Part shown: piece after piece, positions 1 to 13,494 of the stretch
Numbering within the stretch: position 1 is the stretch's first letter
Layout: each line of letters begins with the position of its first letter
Origin: Rotaria macrura
Taxonomy: Eukaryota > Rotifera > Eurotatoria > Philodinida > Philodinidae
Length of the DNA: 64,000 bases
NCBI GenBank assembly: GCA_900239685.1
Contig: OENT01000016.1
Span: 333,831-397,830 of the forward strand
Reading direction: 5' to 3'
Notes under the pieces: generated by a model
What the model was told of the DNA's origin: nothing
Database searches by the model: none
Seen by the model: the letters and a program-made list of their open reading frames with translations, nothing else
Made by a program: the position numbers and the translations under genes

Positions 1-865
1 GAAAAGTTTTTTTTTAATATAAATCCCATACGATTCAACAGTGAACAATATGTGATTAACCTTCAGAAATACCCGTAAAAATGGGTTTTTCGCTATTCCA
101 TAGAATGCCTTACTTAGGGATGAACGCTAACGAGAATAATTTGTTGTGAAAATTGCAGATTATTGTGTGTTTTGAAAAAAAAACTACTTGTATAATACAT
201 AATCATATAGAAAAATAGATGCAATTCGAATATCCGAAACTTTCTCATTGAAGTATTATCATGAGGAAGTGTTTCGTATATGCAAAGTTTCGAATTAAAA
301 TTCAAAGTCAATTTTCCCATCTGTTGTCAAATGAGAAGTTACACGAACGCTGTTTTGATTCAATGTAAGATACGTTGGCAATTACAGACTATTAGTCAGA
401 AATTGAGTCTAGATATTCATAGTGCTTTAGTATTTATATCAGACACATAGTCCAAGCTCAGTGATGATACAGTTGATGACTAACTTTTTATCATCTGTGT
501 CCTAAATCGAGGTAATTAGATTTGACTACTGAGAGAGAAGAATTTTCATGTGTTCATCATATCATACTACGTCTATCTATGTACTTGCACAGTACAACAA
601 TCTTTATTGTACGAAATTCAAAATCAAAGCATTGATAAGATCGCCTCGGAAGTCTTTCACTCCGATGTTTTCTAATACAGTTTTGTATCAGATATAGATA
701 AAAATACCCTATTACTATTGTTTTAAGTAATGTGAGTTTATCATTAAAAATACTCAGAAGCAATTTATTTATGGTGAATGCTGCGTTTCTGTTTATCTTC
801 CTCGAACTAACTTTCATCGTAATTTAACAAAATCAAGCATCTGGAATTCAATTCTATTGGCTTAC
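1..865. other. Presumed long symplekin intron or 3' flank; no coding seen
   Basis: Starts (on the minus strand) at the GTAAG donor after symplekin exon 22. I looked for the rest of the symplekin C-terminal domain (the part matching ELLIALHNID in vertebrates) in all frames and did not see it. The longest open frame (557-817 minus) has no family resemblance. It may be a long intron whose next exon lies to the left of the window. Confidence 0.4.
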
Positions 866-3800
866 CATTAAGACCCAAGAGTCGGTTGAAAACTTCTTTG
901 ACAACTGGCTGGGAGAGTTTGATTAACTTCGGTAATGCACTAATAATTTCTCTCTAAAATTAAAATTCTATTTCATGTGCATCTATAAAAGAAAAATACA
1001 AAAGAAAAATACCTTGTCCAACCCGGTGAGCACTGGTATAAGAAACCGTACGTCAGACACACGTTTATGATATAAATCTCGTACTTTTTCAACGAGATCT
1101 CGTGATGGTGGAGCTAACGAAAATACAAGCGATCAAGTTCGATTTACCATAAACAAATAACTAATCAATATACTTTGTTCCGTAAGAATATGAATAATAC
1201 GAGTTATCAATGTTTCAGCACCTTTAGGACAATTTTCAACTAATTTTAATATTTCTGGACTACCCATACCCATTCCACGAACCTGAATGTTGATGCATTG
1301 CAGCATGTAAAATTCCAAAAATAAAACTTACTGGAATTTCTAAAACTCGTAGAATGACCCGTTTTATATCACCGTTTACGGCTGTATAGATCGTTGCTAA
1401 TCTATAAAAAGTTATCAATAAATTAAAACACATAGTGAAATGTTTAGTAAACAAATGAACAATTATTTTATGGTATATTTTTTAGGTTAATACTACAGAC
1501 TGTTGGACAGGAATCTGATTTCTAAGAAAAAACTGCAAATCTCTATTTTCTATAGACATAGGGTTCTTTTTATATTATCTCATATCGTTTTTATCCCCAG
1601 TACTTTCGACGATGAACCTAAAGATAGATAAGGTATGAATGGCCATTCTTTTAAAATCCTAAATACACATACACGTGAGACAATGACAAATTACATAAGT
1701 TCACAGATTAATACATTTCAATTATTAATTCAAAGTACTTTACAAGATTAATAACAATAGTGTGGATCTTCAATGCAAGTTATTTTTTATCTATAGAATT
1801 ATCGTCTTCTTTCATCGCTTACTAATACACAGACTTGTTGATCTAGATTCTCTAATCCTTTCATTGACCAAAAATTGAGAACCAACTAATTTTTAGCGAA
1901 ATTCAATTTAAAATGATAAGATATCAATCAAATTTTAAATCATCAATGCCTAGCAATCCACAACGTACATCGTTTCTACAGACTATCAGTATGGATTCAA
2001 GCAAATTATCTCACATATGAAGAGTTCTCTTTATATGTTATCGAAATCAATTTTTAAGTAGATTGTTTGTTGTGCAATGCTACTCAAAAACTGATAGTCA
2101 TGCGAATTGTCACTGATAGATTCGAAAGACAACATCTCTACGGATGACGATAAAACAAAGAAACTTACGGTTGAATTAAATAATGATTTGATGGCATTAA
2201 ACTGAGATATAATGGAAGACAAAGACGAATGGAATCTTCTGTCCATGAATCACTTGGTACTAGAATAGAATAATTTTCATAGTTGATGATACGTCGAGAA
2301 AAAACTTTCATGATTTACTTGTCGATGTTTTTTTATCTTCACTGAACAATGCTTCAGGTGGTTGTGCAGCTGTTAAATGCTTCAAGAATTTCAAAGCATG
2401 TCGCTAAATACAACGAGAAAAGAAAATAATCTTAATAAATAAACGTTTCAATTATAGAAACTTACTTCAATGAATTGTTTAAATTCTTCTTTTTCGTGTA
2501 AATTTTTTGCGATGCGTATTGCATTATTTCTTACAGATACATTTTCATTATGAGTAAAATCAAGTAAAATATCCAGAAATTTTTCACGCATGTTCATTCG
2601 ACGAAATATTAAATCACGCAATGTATTCATACCCAGATAAGAACGAGTCTAAGAGCAAGAAAGAAGAAAATAATTTTTCTTTCTTCTTAGTCTATGACAA
2701 ACAAACAATGATTATTTACTTCATCTTGACAATATCTTTTCAATACAAGTAATGCATTATCTGTAATCAGAGGTGCACTTGTTAATAAACGAGAAAATAA
2801 ACTGAAACAGCAAAACAATAAAAGAAAAGCATGTTTATTTTTAGAAATTCTTTCAATTTACCCATCACGTTGATCTGGTTTTTCTTGTAAATATTCAAGT
2901 AATCGGCATAATGTATCGTCATATTTTGTAAAATCTTTTCTCTTATTTGGGTCTAATATACTGAGATATCCATTAGCATACACATACTCTTGATAAAGCC
3001 ATGCGAATGCCAGATCATGACGTTTACGTACATCAGCGAATATATAATCTTCATAAACTTGAAAAAGAAAACGTAGAATGTATGAATAGTTAAATCAACT
3101 CTTCTTCTCTAGTGAAGGACTTTCCTACAACTCTGAGAAAGTGGACGACTTTTATCAGGGGCGTAAACACAATATCCACAAGAACCAATCGAATCTTCTG
3201 AGGGGCGCCACACAGCGACCTTTACGATGGATCAAGTCATCATATCGAAATTTTATGTAAACATATCAATAGTTAACGGAGAAAAAAGATCATATAATGG
3301 TTACTAGTCACTTCAGCTTACGAGTGGATTACTCCTTTGTAATTAGAAAAAGTCATAAAACGTTCGTTCGAATAAGATTTTCACGTCATACCAGATTTTC
3401 GTACATACTAACATCAGAATAACAGGACAATCTTCAACAAAAACGAGGAAAGGTATTTAAAAATCAAATACAACAATGGAGAAGCATTCGATTTGATTCT
3501 AGTCAGGTGATTTAGACGTAAGAATATATTTATCCGTGACATCAACAGTTCAAGTAAATAAATCACGTTCTTTCTCCTTTTTAAATTATCGACGACATTT
3601 CTGAGCGACAACCCTAGTCGAACTTTTTTATTCATGCGCTTGCCAATACTTGGGCTCAAGATGTGTCCATAGCGCATGACTTTCTTGCTCAAGACAAGCG
3701 CTTGAATGTTTGCATGAGTTACAAAAAAATGCAACTATAAATTTTTATTACAAGTTGAGTTATTTTGAAAGTAAAGTTGAAAAAAATTGAAAAAGTTCTT

Positions 3801-6800
3801 TAACAACAGAAACGCTTAGATAAAATTTCAAGTGCATGAGCAAAAATATCCAGTCCATGAACAAGAATATCCAGCGCATGAGCAAGAAGTTTAAGAACTT
3901 GAGCTCACCAAATGGCCTCAAGTCTTGCCTCAAGATGTGTCCATAGTTCTTGACTTTCTTGATCAAGAAAGTCAAGAATTGCATGCGCTTACAAAAAAAG
4001 TTCGACTAGGGAAAAGATTGATACTATTCATATTAGATAACTGATAAATTTTGTCGAAGTCGACATAAAATGATTGTTCATAATCTATAAGAGTTCTTTT
4101 AACTTACTATCTCGAAAACTTCGTTCAGATAAACAAACTAACGTAGTCATCGTTTTTTTTCTTACATGACCAACACCAGCTGTTTCACAAACATCTAGAT
4201 ACAAAACAATCAAACGAAAAAAGGAAGAGAGACATCACTTTTATTTTCGATCAATGTAAACATACCTTCTGCATGAAGAATTCGATAGAATGAATCTGTT
4301 GACATGCGTTGCATTTCATCATATTCGATTGGTTTAATAGCATCAGCTAATTTAAATGGCTTCATTTTTTTCTGTTGTATACTTGGTATTGTCGACATCG
4401 TTGTTATTCCTGCGGATGTTGATGGCATTTCAATGAGTTCATTTGCACTCATCGATTGTAATGTTGATTTACTCTCGACATCCATTGATGATGAAGGAAA
4501 TAAATCATCACGTCCAACACCTGTCATACTTGTAATAGATTTTCCTTCGTCAATATCATCTTCAAGTTTTGGTTTAACTTGCTAGAAAAAAAACATGTAT
4601 CGTCGAAGTTTCAGATTTCAAAGCTTGCAAATGGACACAACATAGCTGAGTTTTGGGATGTTCCCAACGGTACTATTAACCTTTAGATCTTGTAGAAAAT
4701 TTACTTGCAAGAAGACTGAACTCAACATTTCTAATAGTTAATCAAAAACTATTCAGTGGATAGAATATCTTTAAAACTAATTCTAAGAGAATGATCTATT
4801 CTTTGGAGCAAAACTCAGCTATTGTTCATCAAGTAATGAAATTTCTAAAATGTAAAACGAAATTCTTCAATAAAAGGCATAAGTTCTCATAAAAGAAGGT
4901 TAGATACTAGTTTTATGTGTATCATACATGCTTACTACTGTTACTAATCCCTATGAACGAGCACGATTTCAAAATTGTTTCTCAATGACAAAGCCAAATA
5001 GGTATATCCCCTTGTTTGATCTACGTTGTCTACATTCGATAATGGATCGACTGTTGAAGAAAAACATACGTCACTGTACTCGTTTCTTTGTAAATTATAG
5101 ATAAAAGCATTGAAATAAAGATTAACTCGAAAGATCAACAAGATACTAAGATTTTCATGATTGTATGTTTTTTCACTTACTTGTTGAGATTTCATTAGTT
5201 CATAACCTTTTCCATGACCAGCTGCTGTTAGTTGTGCACCAAGTAATCTTGCTAAATGTTCAATTTGTGCTGGTGTACCAGCAGCTGCTATCGGCGTATA
5301 CGTTGCTTGAAATGATGCTGGCATTTTTTCTGGTAACGAAAACATTGAAACAAGAACTAAATCAACAACATTGCCAATCGATAGTTTTCCGACAAGATCA
5401 GCAGCTGTTATATCGATGGCTGTTTGATGTTGCGGATGAGACGAAGATGAATTTGTTGATGTCGACGATAAAATCGAACCATGACCAGTACTTGTCGACA
5501 TTCCTTTTCCCGTTAAACTACTATTTGAATCATCTTTGTCGAAAATACTTGAATCATCCTAGAGAAACTGGATGATTAATAGTCAAAAGTGAATATTTCT
5601 AACATACCGTAATTAATTTCGATTTCTTTACATTTGTTTCACTATTACTTAACGTTATTTTACGTTTTGATTCTGGTACAGTTTTAGGCAAATGTTTCAG
5701 AACCTAAGAAAATATGTATTCTATTACTAGAAAAAAGAAAGATATTTAAAATACTTCAGCTTGTGTTGCACCAAGATCAGTTAATAATGTTGTAATTTGT
5801 GGTTGAAAATCAAACGAAGCCGAATGTTTGAGAAGGCTAAGTAATTTTAACTTAATGATTTTACGCACACTACTAACTTGTGAATCGACTAATGTCGGTG
5901 GTAAATTAACTTTGAATGACAACAGCAAAGAAAACAAAATATAATAGTTGGACAAAGAAACGATTTTTGTTTCTTTTTTCTCATACCTTGTAATGCTTCA
6001 AATGTTTGTACAACACGACTCATATAATCTGGTCGTTGTCGTGCAATATTTGCTATTGCACCCATGGCCGCTATAAGGTTGACACTAAATAAATCAAGTT
6101 AATTATTTAACTGTACATCAAATTTTCTTACCTAGATAAATGTTGTGAAAGAGTAAATTCAAGTAATTTTTCCATAACATCTTTTCCTTCTTGTTCAAGT
6201 TTATTACGACGTAAGATACGATGATCATCTTGTAGTAGATTAAGTGAAAAATCTTGTTCATTCGAAGTTGGAACAATAGAATCCTTTATTATCAAAATAA
6301 AGAAACAAAACGATAGATCTTGTTGACTATTGATTCGATAATTATTTTATTTTACTTGTGTACGTCGTGATAGAACAAGTGCAAGCATTTCAATAAATTT
6401 AATAGCCACTGTACGAAGTCTGAAACAGTTGAATACGTTATCAATGAGTGTTTTATTAATTATTTAACTTTGATATTACCCATCATTATCAGAATCAAGC
6501 ATAGCGATAATATGAATTTTCATGTTGACCATACTTTCCCACATACTGCGTACATTTTCATCGACAAGACGAGATTTTGAAAGCCACTAAATCAAATAAG
6601 CGAATAAAAATCATCTATTGACGATAGATAGAAAAATACAACTACAAATTCAACTGACTACATCTTCTTTTTCAAAATAGTTGACTTTTTATGAGATCAA
6701 TATCTGCATCTTAAAGCCTCGAATTTCGATTTTTTTAATCTGAAATTTCGTAATTCATACCGAACTCGTTCATGAATTCCATAGAATAATCAGTTTTAAA

Positions 6801-7614
6801 ATTTTTCAACCAGTTAGTAGGCACGAGAGCAGTATTCAAAACTATAATGTGTATAACATCTGGAATACTTCATCTTCATTCATTTTTTTTACAAGAGTTC
6901 ATTCTAATCAGCACTGTCCAGTTTACTCGATCATCGGCCGGTTAGACTTCTACTACTAATAATAATACATATCTTTTCATTAGTTTGTTAACAGCCTAAC
7001 TATCGCCCACGCTCTTCTTCACACTATCTCTATCTGCTCAATACGAAGATTATCTGTATTACTCACGTAGTAAAATAACTCACCTTTAAAGTTAATCTAT
7101 AAATTGTAATCATACTGACAATGAGTCGTTTTTGAACAAGTACATTATCATCATAAAGTAAAAGTCTTAAACTATCAATCACTTTAACAATAACTTCTGG
7201 ATCATGTTGACTAGAAAAAAAAATAAAACAATACATAAATAACTGAAGATGATTTTTTCGTTTGAACTACGAACCAAGCTTCTTCAATGAACGATATGAT
7301 AGTTTTTCTCACTTCTGGACTTTTATCCGTTTGAAAACCGAGTACTTCCTAAATACAAGTAATTCAAATGTATCAAAAATGCATGTCAATCGTTTTTAAT
7401 ATACTTCTAGAAAATTATCCAGTAAACTTGGATCTTTTCGTAAAATAAGTTCTTGTACATGTCGAAGATGTTGGACTCTCACACTATCTTTTCCATAAAG
7501 TGATGCTTGATTGATCAATTCAACAATCTGAATATAAACATTTAAGATAGAAAAATAAATCAATACATAGTTTTCTTTCTTGATATCTACCGTTTCCTGT
7601 ATATTTTCTGCCAT
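866..7614 (-). CDS. SYMPK: Symplekin, scaffold of the mRNA 3'-end processing machinery (3' end not in window)
   Basis: Symplekin is the nuclear scaffold that holds CPSF and CstF together for pre-mRNA cleavage and polyadenylation. I trace 22 exons, 5' to 3': 7614-7591, 7527-7405, 7348-7275, 7210-7084, 6586-6480, 6419-6356, 6283-6132, 6084-5987, 5909-5755, 5703-5608, 5558-5181, 4581-4266, 4194-4108, 3057-2862, 2801-2720, 2648-2466, 2403-2319, 2259-2169, 1401-1332, 1282-1174, 1113-1013, 953-866. All junctions are GT-AG and in phase, giving about 935 residues. Family landmarks are the N-terminal HEAT region ([16 protein letters not shown]), IANIARQRP, the LPPTL...QVSSVRK block, a Ser/Thr-rich linker in exon 11, and the C-terminal SYMPK_C segment ([57 protein letters not shown]). 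Most introns are 50-80 nt; the one between exons 13 and 14 is about 1 kb and holds an inverted-repeat element. The last exon seen ends at a GTAAG donor, and the expected remaining C-terminus was not found in 1-865. Identity is secure; individual exon ends are inferred by eye. Confidence 0.93.
3612..4011. mobile_element. 400-bp MITE-like element with 18-bp perfect terminal inverted repeats
   Basis: Lies in the ~1-kb symplekin intron between exons 13 and 14. It begins CCCTAGTCGAACTTTTTT and ends with the exact reverse complement. Just inside each end are related subterminal sequences (GCGCTTGCC and GCATGCGCTTAC). Inside are direct repeats of CAAGATGTGTCCATAG (near 3657 and 3932) and a degenerate CATGAGCAAGAA-type repeat around 3835-3895. 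No transposase is encoded; the open frames in it are by-products of the repeats. A clear target-site duplication was not seen. Probably a non-autonomous DNA transposon. Confidence 0.7.
4642..4822. mobile_element. ~180-bp element with 14-bp terminal inverted repeats
   Basis: Within the symplekin intron between exons 11 and 12. The left end ATAGCTGAGTTTTG is matched by CAAAACTCAGCTAT at the right end, a perfect 14-bp inverted repeat about 150 bp apart. The interior is non-coding. The size and arrangement suit a small MITE, but chance cannot be excluded from one copy. Confidence 0.4.
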
Positions 7615-10600
7615 TAGTTTAAATATCTAAAACATACAACCAAATATTAGGAAAAAAAACATCTATAGAAACCAATCCAGCCAGGTTACTTTAAAATTTA
7701 TTCTAAAAAAATATTCTATATGAATATAAGTTCATCCTTAACAAAATGATAAAATAATAAGGAATATGTTTACTGTATTTCACTGTAAAAGAAGAGAACT
7801 ATTTTCAAAAATTAAGCTTTCACTATTCACAAAAAAAAAATATCGGACCAGAGAAGAGAGAAACAAAGGAGGATCGTCCAGTTATATAATATACATATAG
7901 ATGGCGATCCTAAGTCACTACGTGAATAACAGTTATAGCAAAATCTTTTTCTTTTTCAATGAGTAAATTAGTTTTTAAAAGCAAGATCAGCATTGTCGCA
8001 ATGAATTCTATCACGAGAATCATATTTTTTTTCATTCGAAATCATAATGTGAAAAAATTATTGAATCAATGATTTCTGTTGAAATGATTTTCTTTGTCAT
8101 ATTGTTCAAATTATACTGATTCAGCCAACCATGGAACTATCTGTCATTGTCGTCATTCGAATACAACTTCAATTTCACTAGAAAATGAAAATAAATTCAA
8201 ATCAATAGTTTTTTTTCAACAAATATCACAAATAAGTTAAGCGGAAAATTCCTACGAGCGGTACTTCTTTTAAATGTGAAAGCACGAAAAGCAGCGCTCT
8301 TTTGTAGTTTTAAATATTCTCTCTGGAGGTGAATATCTGAGTAAAACACACTATCGATTGTTCTATTATTGGAGGTCGCATGGCAAATACACCATACTAC
8401 ACGTAGATAAGTGCAAAGACAATTTATTCAATAATGAATCAAGATTCAATTGGATTTCAATATCGACCCATAAGTGAACATTTTCAGATGGCAAGTTCGA
8501 AAGGTGAACGATCATCTAGTTCAATATCTCCTCTGAATCTGCATCGTCATACTGATACAACAAAACAATGCTGTTCCATCGTTTACCAACTATCAAGTAT
8601 CGTAATATGTTCTTTGATACTCTAAGATTCGCCGTTCGTTTTATCTTTATTATTATGAACTACCTTTGTAAATCACTAAGAACAAAAGATATCTTTGTAG
8701 TCAATCAGCATATCTAATTAGATTTGAAATTATCTATCGATGAGAAAATAAAATGTTTATCAACAATAGAAATATGACGAGGATTTAATCAACCAAAGAA
8801 CAACAGAGAAAGAAATATATATGTATCATGAAAGAGAATGATATATTGAACATTGTGGTAGTATGAACTCTTGTAGGCTATATCTCTGATACTGCTCATA
8901 ATCTTAAACTCATGAACTCTTGTAACGATTGCACATACAATATCGAATGCATAATGATTCAATAAAAATTCCATACTCCATGAAAATAAAGTTCAATCTT
9001 GCTTGGCACATCGGTATAACCGTAGAATCGAATATTCATGACATTTCCATAGTTAGTGTAACATCGAACTGCTTTTCATAAATAATATGCCAATTTAATT
9101 GTTCACGAGTACTGCTTCAAAGGTTAACGGATAAGAAAAAGAAGATTCTCGTAATAGTAAATTCATGGTAGCATGTATTAGATATCATTCATAACACCCG
9201 CCGAACTCCTGAGTACTTGATTCCTAATTTACTTCTTCGTTTGTAAGGATCTGATTGATAGATGAAAAATCGGCACATATTTGCTTTTGAATCTGTTTAA
9301 TTTTTGGACAAAGTCAATAAGAATATTGAAGGACAATAGAATCTAAAAAATGTTAATTAGAAATAAATATATAAATACATAAAGGAACTATTACTTGTCA
9401 GCCATTCTTTTCCTAGGACCGAAGCGACACAAATCCGTATAAAAATAGATTAAAATCTTCGATTCTCACTAAAACAAAAAAGAATACGGAGATTTTTAGT
9501 CGTCACTGTGAGAATATACCATCTAATACTACGGCAGGAATAATTATACATATTGCGTTTTTACTTATTGAGCAAATTTCGAGAATTACGAAATTCGATG
9601 AAGTATGAAACAAAAACAAATTATAATTCGTCTTGCAGCTCGTAAAGAAATTTTTGAAATTGTCCAAGTTTATAAAAAATACTCTGCTCGACATTAATAC
9701 TTATTCAATATTATATCGATTGATGCATGTCATCTGTTTATTATAAAACCCATATAACTTTGTTTACAAATAAGTTATCGCATATGGTTCATAGTTGACG
9801 GCAAGTTTTATTACAACAGAATGACTTACGAACGTTCATGTAGTTTACGAACATCTTATTTCTGGATACGATAATCCGCAAGTTTTGATTTAGAAATCGC
9901 TTGTCAATCACGAGAAAACAATCTTTGACGTGATCGTTTTTACTTGGGTGATTATGTGAAAAGGTCTTAGTTAGTAGTTCATAGAAAGGTATTCATTGGT
10001 CAATAATACGACTCAACTGAGATGAAAAAGCTAATTTTAAAAGAAATTTTTATGAAAGAAAAAGTGTCCGACTAATACGAAAATCAGTCATCATCATAGG
10101 TTTTATTCATCTGTATAGGATGCTTCTTTAGACTAAAGAAAATTTCTCTCTGTTACATAATTTTTTGCCAATCAATGTATATGGAGAATGTACAATAACC
10201 TGCAAAAGAATCCATCACAGAGGTACTTGAGAGTACATTTGAAATTGGAGAAAAAAAAACTTCCAAACTTATATTTACTAGTATCCTTTAACTGTTCCGT
10301 CGGTACCTCTAATACCAATGGGTAAAAGATGAATTTCGATATTTCAATGTTCAATTCGGTATATTCTACTTGGAGTAAACATGGATAAAAATATATAAAC
10401 TAGTGATTACTACTGTAAGTCATTTCGATCCAAAGACTTAAGTATCTCTATATGTGATGTAGATATACGAATTTCATGTAGGCGCTAATACTATACATGA
10501 AGCTAAGCTACATTCACCATTGTTTGAGGTTCTATATGTCCAATCGGATAGCAACCCTCTAATGTTTATGAATATATATCATAGAATATGTTATACCTAT

Positions 10601-10931
10601 TAGATTTTTACTTGTTTTCATGAATCTAAAGAAATCGATTTTCAATATGAGAAATAAGTTTCGGGGTGATTAAAACACTGAGCATCAGAGGTCACTATAG
10701 GTAGCAATATTTATGAATGGTTTGACTCATTCTTTCTTATGGTATGTTATGACGAAATGAACGACTGATTGAATGAAAATGAAAGAATACACTGATGAAA
10801 GGAAGCAGAACATAATTGGGAATTTCCATAAGCCTTGTAAACAACTGTCACCATGCAACGAAGATAGTTGATAGTCATTCATATGAATAAACCTGAGCGC
10901 ATAATTCAGCCTGACCCACTGTCTATTTTAG
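7615..10931. other. Divergent intergenic region SYMPK / NEURL1, no gene seen
   Basis: About 3.3 kb of AT-rich sequence between two divergent 5' ends. A splice acceptor (TTTTAG on the minus strand, 7628-7627) lies 12 nt upstream of the symplekin ATG. The longest open frame, 8434-8625 plus, begins with a polar Ser-rich stretch and ends hydrophobic, but matches nothing I recognise. Promoters of both genes should lie here; I cannot place them from sequence alone. Confidence 0.5.
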
Positions 10932-10932
10932 A

Positions 10933-13362
10933 ATGTCTTCCTCAGCAACACCTTCCATTTCCTTTCATCGAAACACATTTGGAGACAATATTCGATTAGA
11001 AAATAATTCACTGAAAGCGATTCGACATACGTCATTTGATAACGGTTATCTTGTCATTTCTTATACTTCAGTCAAATATTAAAGATTCTGCTTGTTGTTG
11101 TTGATAGGTATTATATTTACAAATAAGCCGATTAAAATCAATGATCCCATACATATGAAAGTTACTGATGTTGATGAAGGCAGTCAATGGTTAGGAACGT
11201 TAGCTGTTGGTAAAAATTTAAGAAACAAACGAATATTCAAAATTAAAAAACAAAATAATCTTTCTAGGTTTCGTTCAAATCGATCCAGACTCAATTCAAA
11301 AACGTGAATTATGTAAAACAGCAATGCCGAATTTTTGTTTAAAAACATGCGTTTCTTATGTTAAACGTATTTCTGAGAAGTTAACGAGACACACTGTGAT
11401 TTCGTTCTTTTATAACCAAGAGTTAGTTTCGTTCCCACATCATATGCAATAGAATATGTTGTTTCATTGATTCTCTGACTTTTCGTTTGTTCAGTGGAGC
11501 TTATTACATGTTGGATGGTAAAGAACAAGAAATTTCTAAAATTATTGATACAAAAAAGCCAATGTGGGGTATTATTGATTTATACGGAAATGTCAAAGGT
11601 AATTATACTTACGTGTATTTCTGTAAGGAGTAAAACTCTTTTGAAGGCACATCATCGGTACTAATTTCGTTAGACTAAGAATTGCAGAGACAACAAGACG
11701 TGTCTTTGGCTTCCCTAAAAGTTAAACGTCGAAGATATTACAACAGACTGATGCCAACCAATCTTGAACGAAAATTCCATAGAATTGAATGCGCAACTTT
11801 AAAATTTCATAACTATGACGAAGCTTGACACACTACACTGGGAATCATACCGCATATTCTCATGTTTTATAACTCACACTTCTTTCCTTCTTTTGTTTAA
11901 CTGTTTCGCTAGTGCTAGAAAATTGTTTATTGTAAAACTGATGACTACTGTACCATGTCTTCTTCGAATATTTGAACAAAGGTTAACTTTTGTGGGAAAG
12001 AGATTAAGGAAATGGCTTTTTCATTTGTGCAACATTCATAATCTCAGTATCTTGTATTTCACTGTTCTTAATTTTATCTATAATTAAATCAAGCTTTGAC
12101 CTATCTTGATGAGAAATACAGTAATACTTGCCCAAGAATCACACTAGTTCTCTTCTGATGTTCAATCCATTTCACGTCAAATAAGAAAATCTGTCAAAAT
12201 ATAGGAAAACTTTCAAATTACTTTCACAACAAGATAACTAATAATTAAAAAGGCTACGATCTATTTTCCATGAACTCTTTGTTCTACGTGAGGTTTCTAA
12301 TGTCTGTTTATATCACGAGATTTTATGAAAAGTCAAGCTTATCAATAAACAGCCATATCTCTAACTTACAAAAAAAAACTGTCTTTAGGCACTGTTTTGA
12401 TCACACCACCAGCAAAAGTAGTCGACAGTAGATCATTTTTTATCAAATATGACAAACGACCAGATAGAATTCCAAATCGATACTTCACTCAATTAAACCG
12501 TACAAATCTACAATCGATTCGTTTTCATGATGTTCATGGTGTAGAACTTGACTTATTTTGTCACAATACAGTTGTCTTTCGAAAAAGTACGTCTAAACCT
12601 AGTGTCAATAATTAATCGATGTTTGTGTATTTAATATGCATTAGCTGTAAGAAAACTGGCAAGACCATATTTATTCATCGATTTTCCAATGAAACCCGGT
12701 GATCAAATCTATATACGTATTTTATCGATGGATTTTAATTATCGAACACCGTAAATGATTATTTTTTAAGTTTCATTCTAGTTTATGTTTTATAAAATTT
12801 TAATTTTTCAAGAGGAATTATTGGTTTTACTACAGCTAAGCCATCTGATTTTCAGTCAAATATTGATAAACTGCCAGCAGATGATCCAACCGCTTTGTAT
12901 GATCGTCCAGAATTTTGGATTATTAACGAAGATGGATTTGATGAAAGTTTGAGTGAACTTGATGAATATTGTTTTAAATTTGAATCAAGTGGTGAAATTC
13001 ATTTGCTACGTAACAATCAATCAATGGTGCCAACGAAAACAATAGCATTTGGTGATGCGAGCCAAGCATTTTACCCATTTTTTTTCCTCAACGGTCGGAT
13101 CGTCGCTTTATCTTTAATTGGTCTTGTTTCGGAAAGTAAAATAGTACCAACTTCTTGGCAACCAGATAAAAAGGACGACGATGACGATGCAGGTTTATGT
13201 CAACTCTGTTTGGATGCACCGGCGAACTGTGTAATAGGCCCATGTGGTCATGTTTTCTTTTGTTCAAGGTGTAAATTTCATTATGAAGCAGAAGGAGGAC
13301 CGAAAAATTGCCCAGTGTGCCGAGGAGATATTGAAAATATTTTTGAAATTGCAAATGATTAA
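10933..13362 (+). CDS. NEURL1: Neuralized-like E3 ubiquitin ligase (two NHR domains plus RING)
   Basis: Neuralized-type ligases ubiquitinate Notch ligands of the Delta/Jagged type at the plasma membrane and drive their endocytosis. Seven exons in phase: 10933-11044, 11108-11209, 11268-11421, 11495-11598, 12389-12586, 12645-12750, 12813-13362, giving 441 residues. NHR1 spans about residues 8-160 (starts FHRNTFGDNIRL, ends WGIIDLYGNVKG). NHR2 runs about 205-365 (starts FHDVHGVELDL). An Asp-rich linker (DKKDDDDD) leads to a C-terminal C3HC4 RING with ligands C388, C391, C403, H405, C409, C412, C425 and C428. The order NHR-NHR-RING is that of Drosophila Neuralized and vertebrate NEURL1. The ATG is one base after a splice acceptor (TCTATTTTAG), which decides the start. 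Introns are 58-790 nt. PTAR1 follows 132 nt downstream on the same strand. Confidence 0.92.
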
Positions 13363-13402
13363 ATCGAGTGATTTTCTTCTTGAGATATTTTCTGTGCCAA
13401 AT

Positions 13403-13408
13403 AATAAA
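13403..13408 (+). terminator. Poly(A) signal AATAAA after NEURL1
   Basis: AATAAA lies 41 nt after the NEURL1 stop; a second AATAAA follows at 13448. Both fall in the 132-nt gap before PTAR1, so 3'-end formation of NEURL1 and 5' maturation of PTAR1 would happen in the same short stretch. Confidence 0.5.
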
Positions 13409-13494
13409 AGAGTTTTATCATTGCTTTTTATTTTCATTTTTCAACTGAATAAAAACTAAATCATTTCAGGTTATAAAGAACAAAAAAGACAACA

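Noticed and set aside
3414-3984. Two minus-strand open frames of 106 and 74 residues in a symplekin intron
   Set aside because: They lie largely over the repeats of the inverted-repeat element and show no motif.
8434-8625. 63-residue open frame, considered as an upstream exon of NEURL1
   Set aside because: Its only good donor is phase 1, which does not match the acceptor before the NEURL1 start, and the gap would be 2.3 kb.
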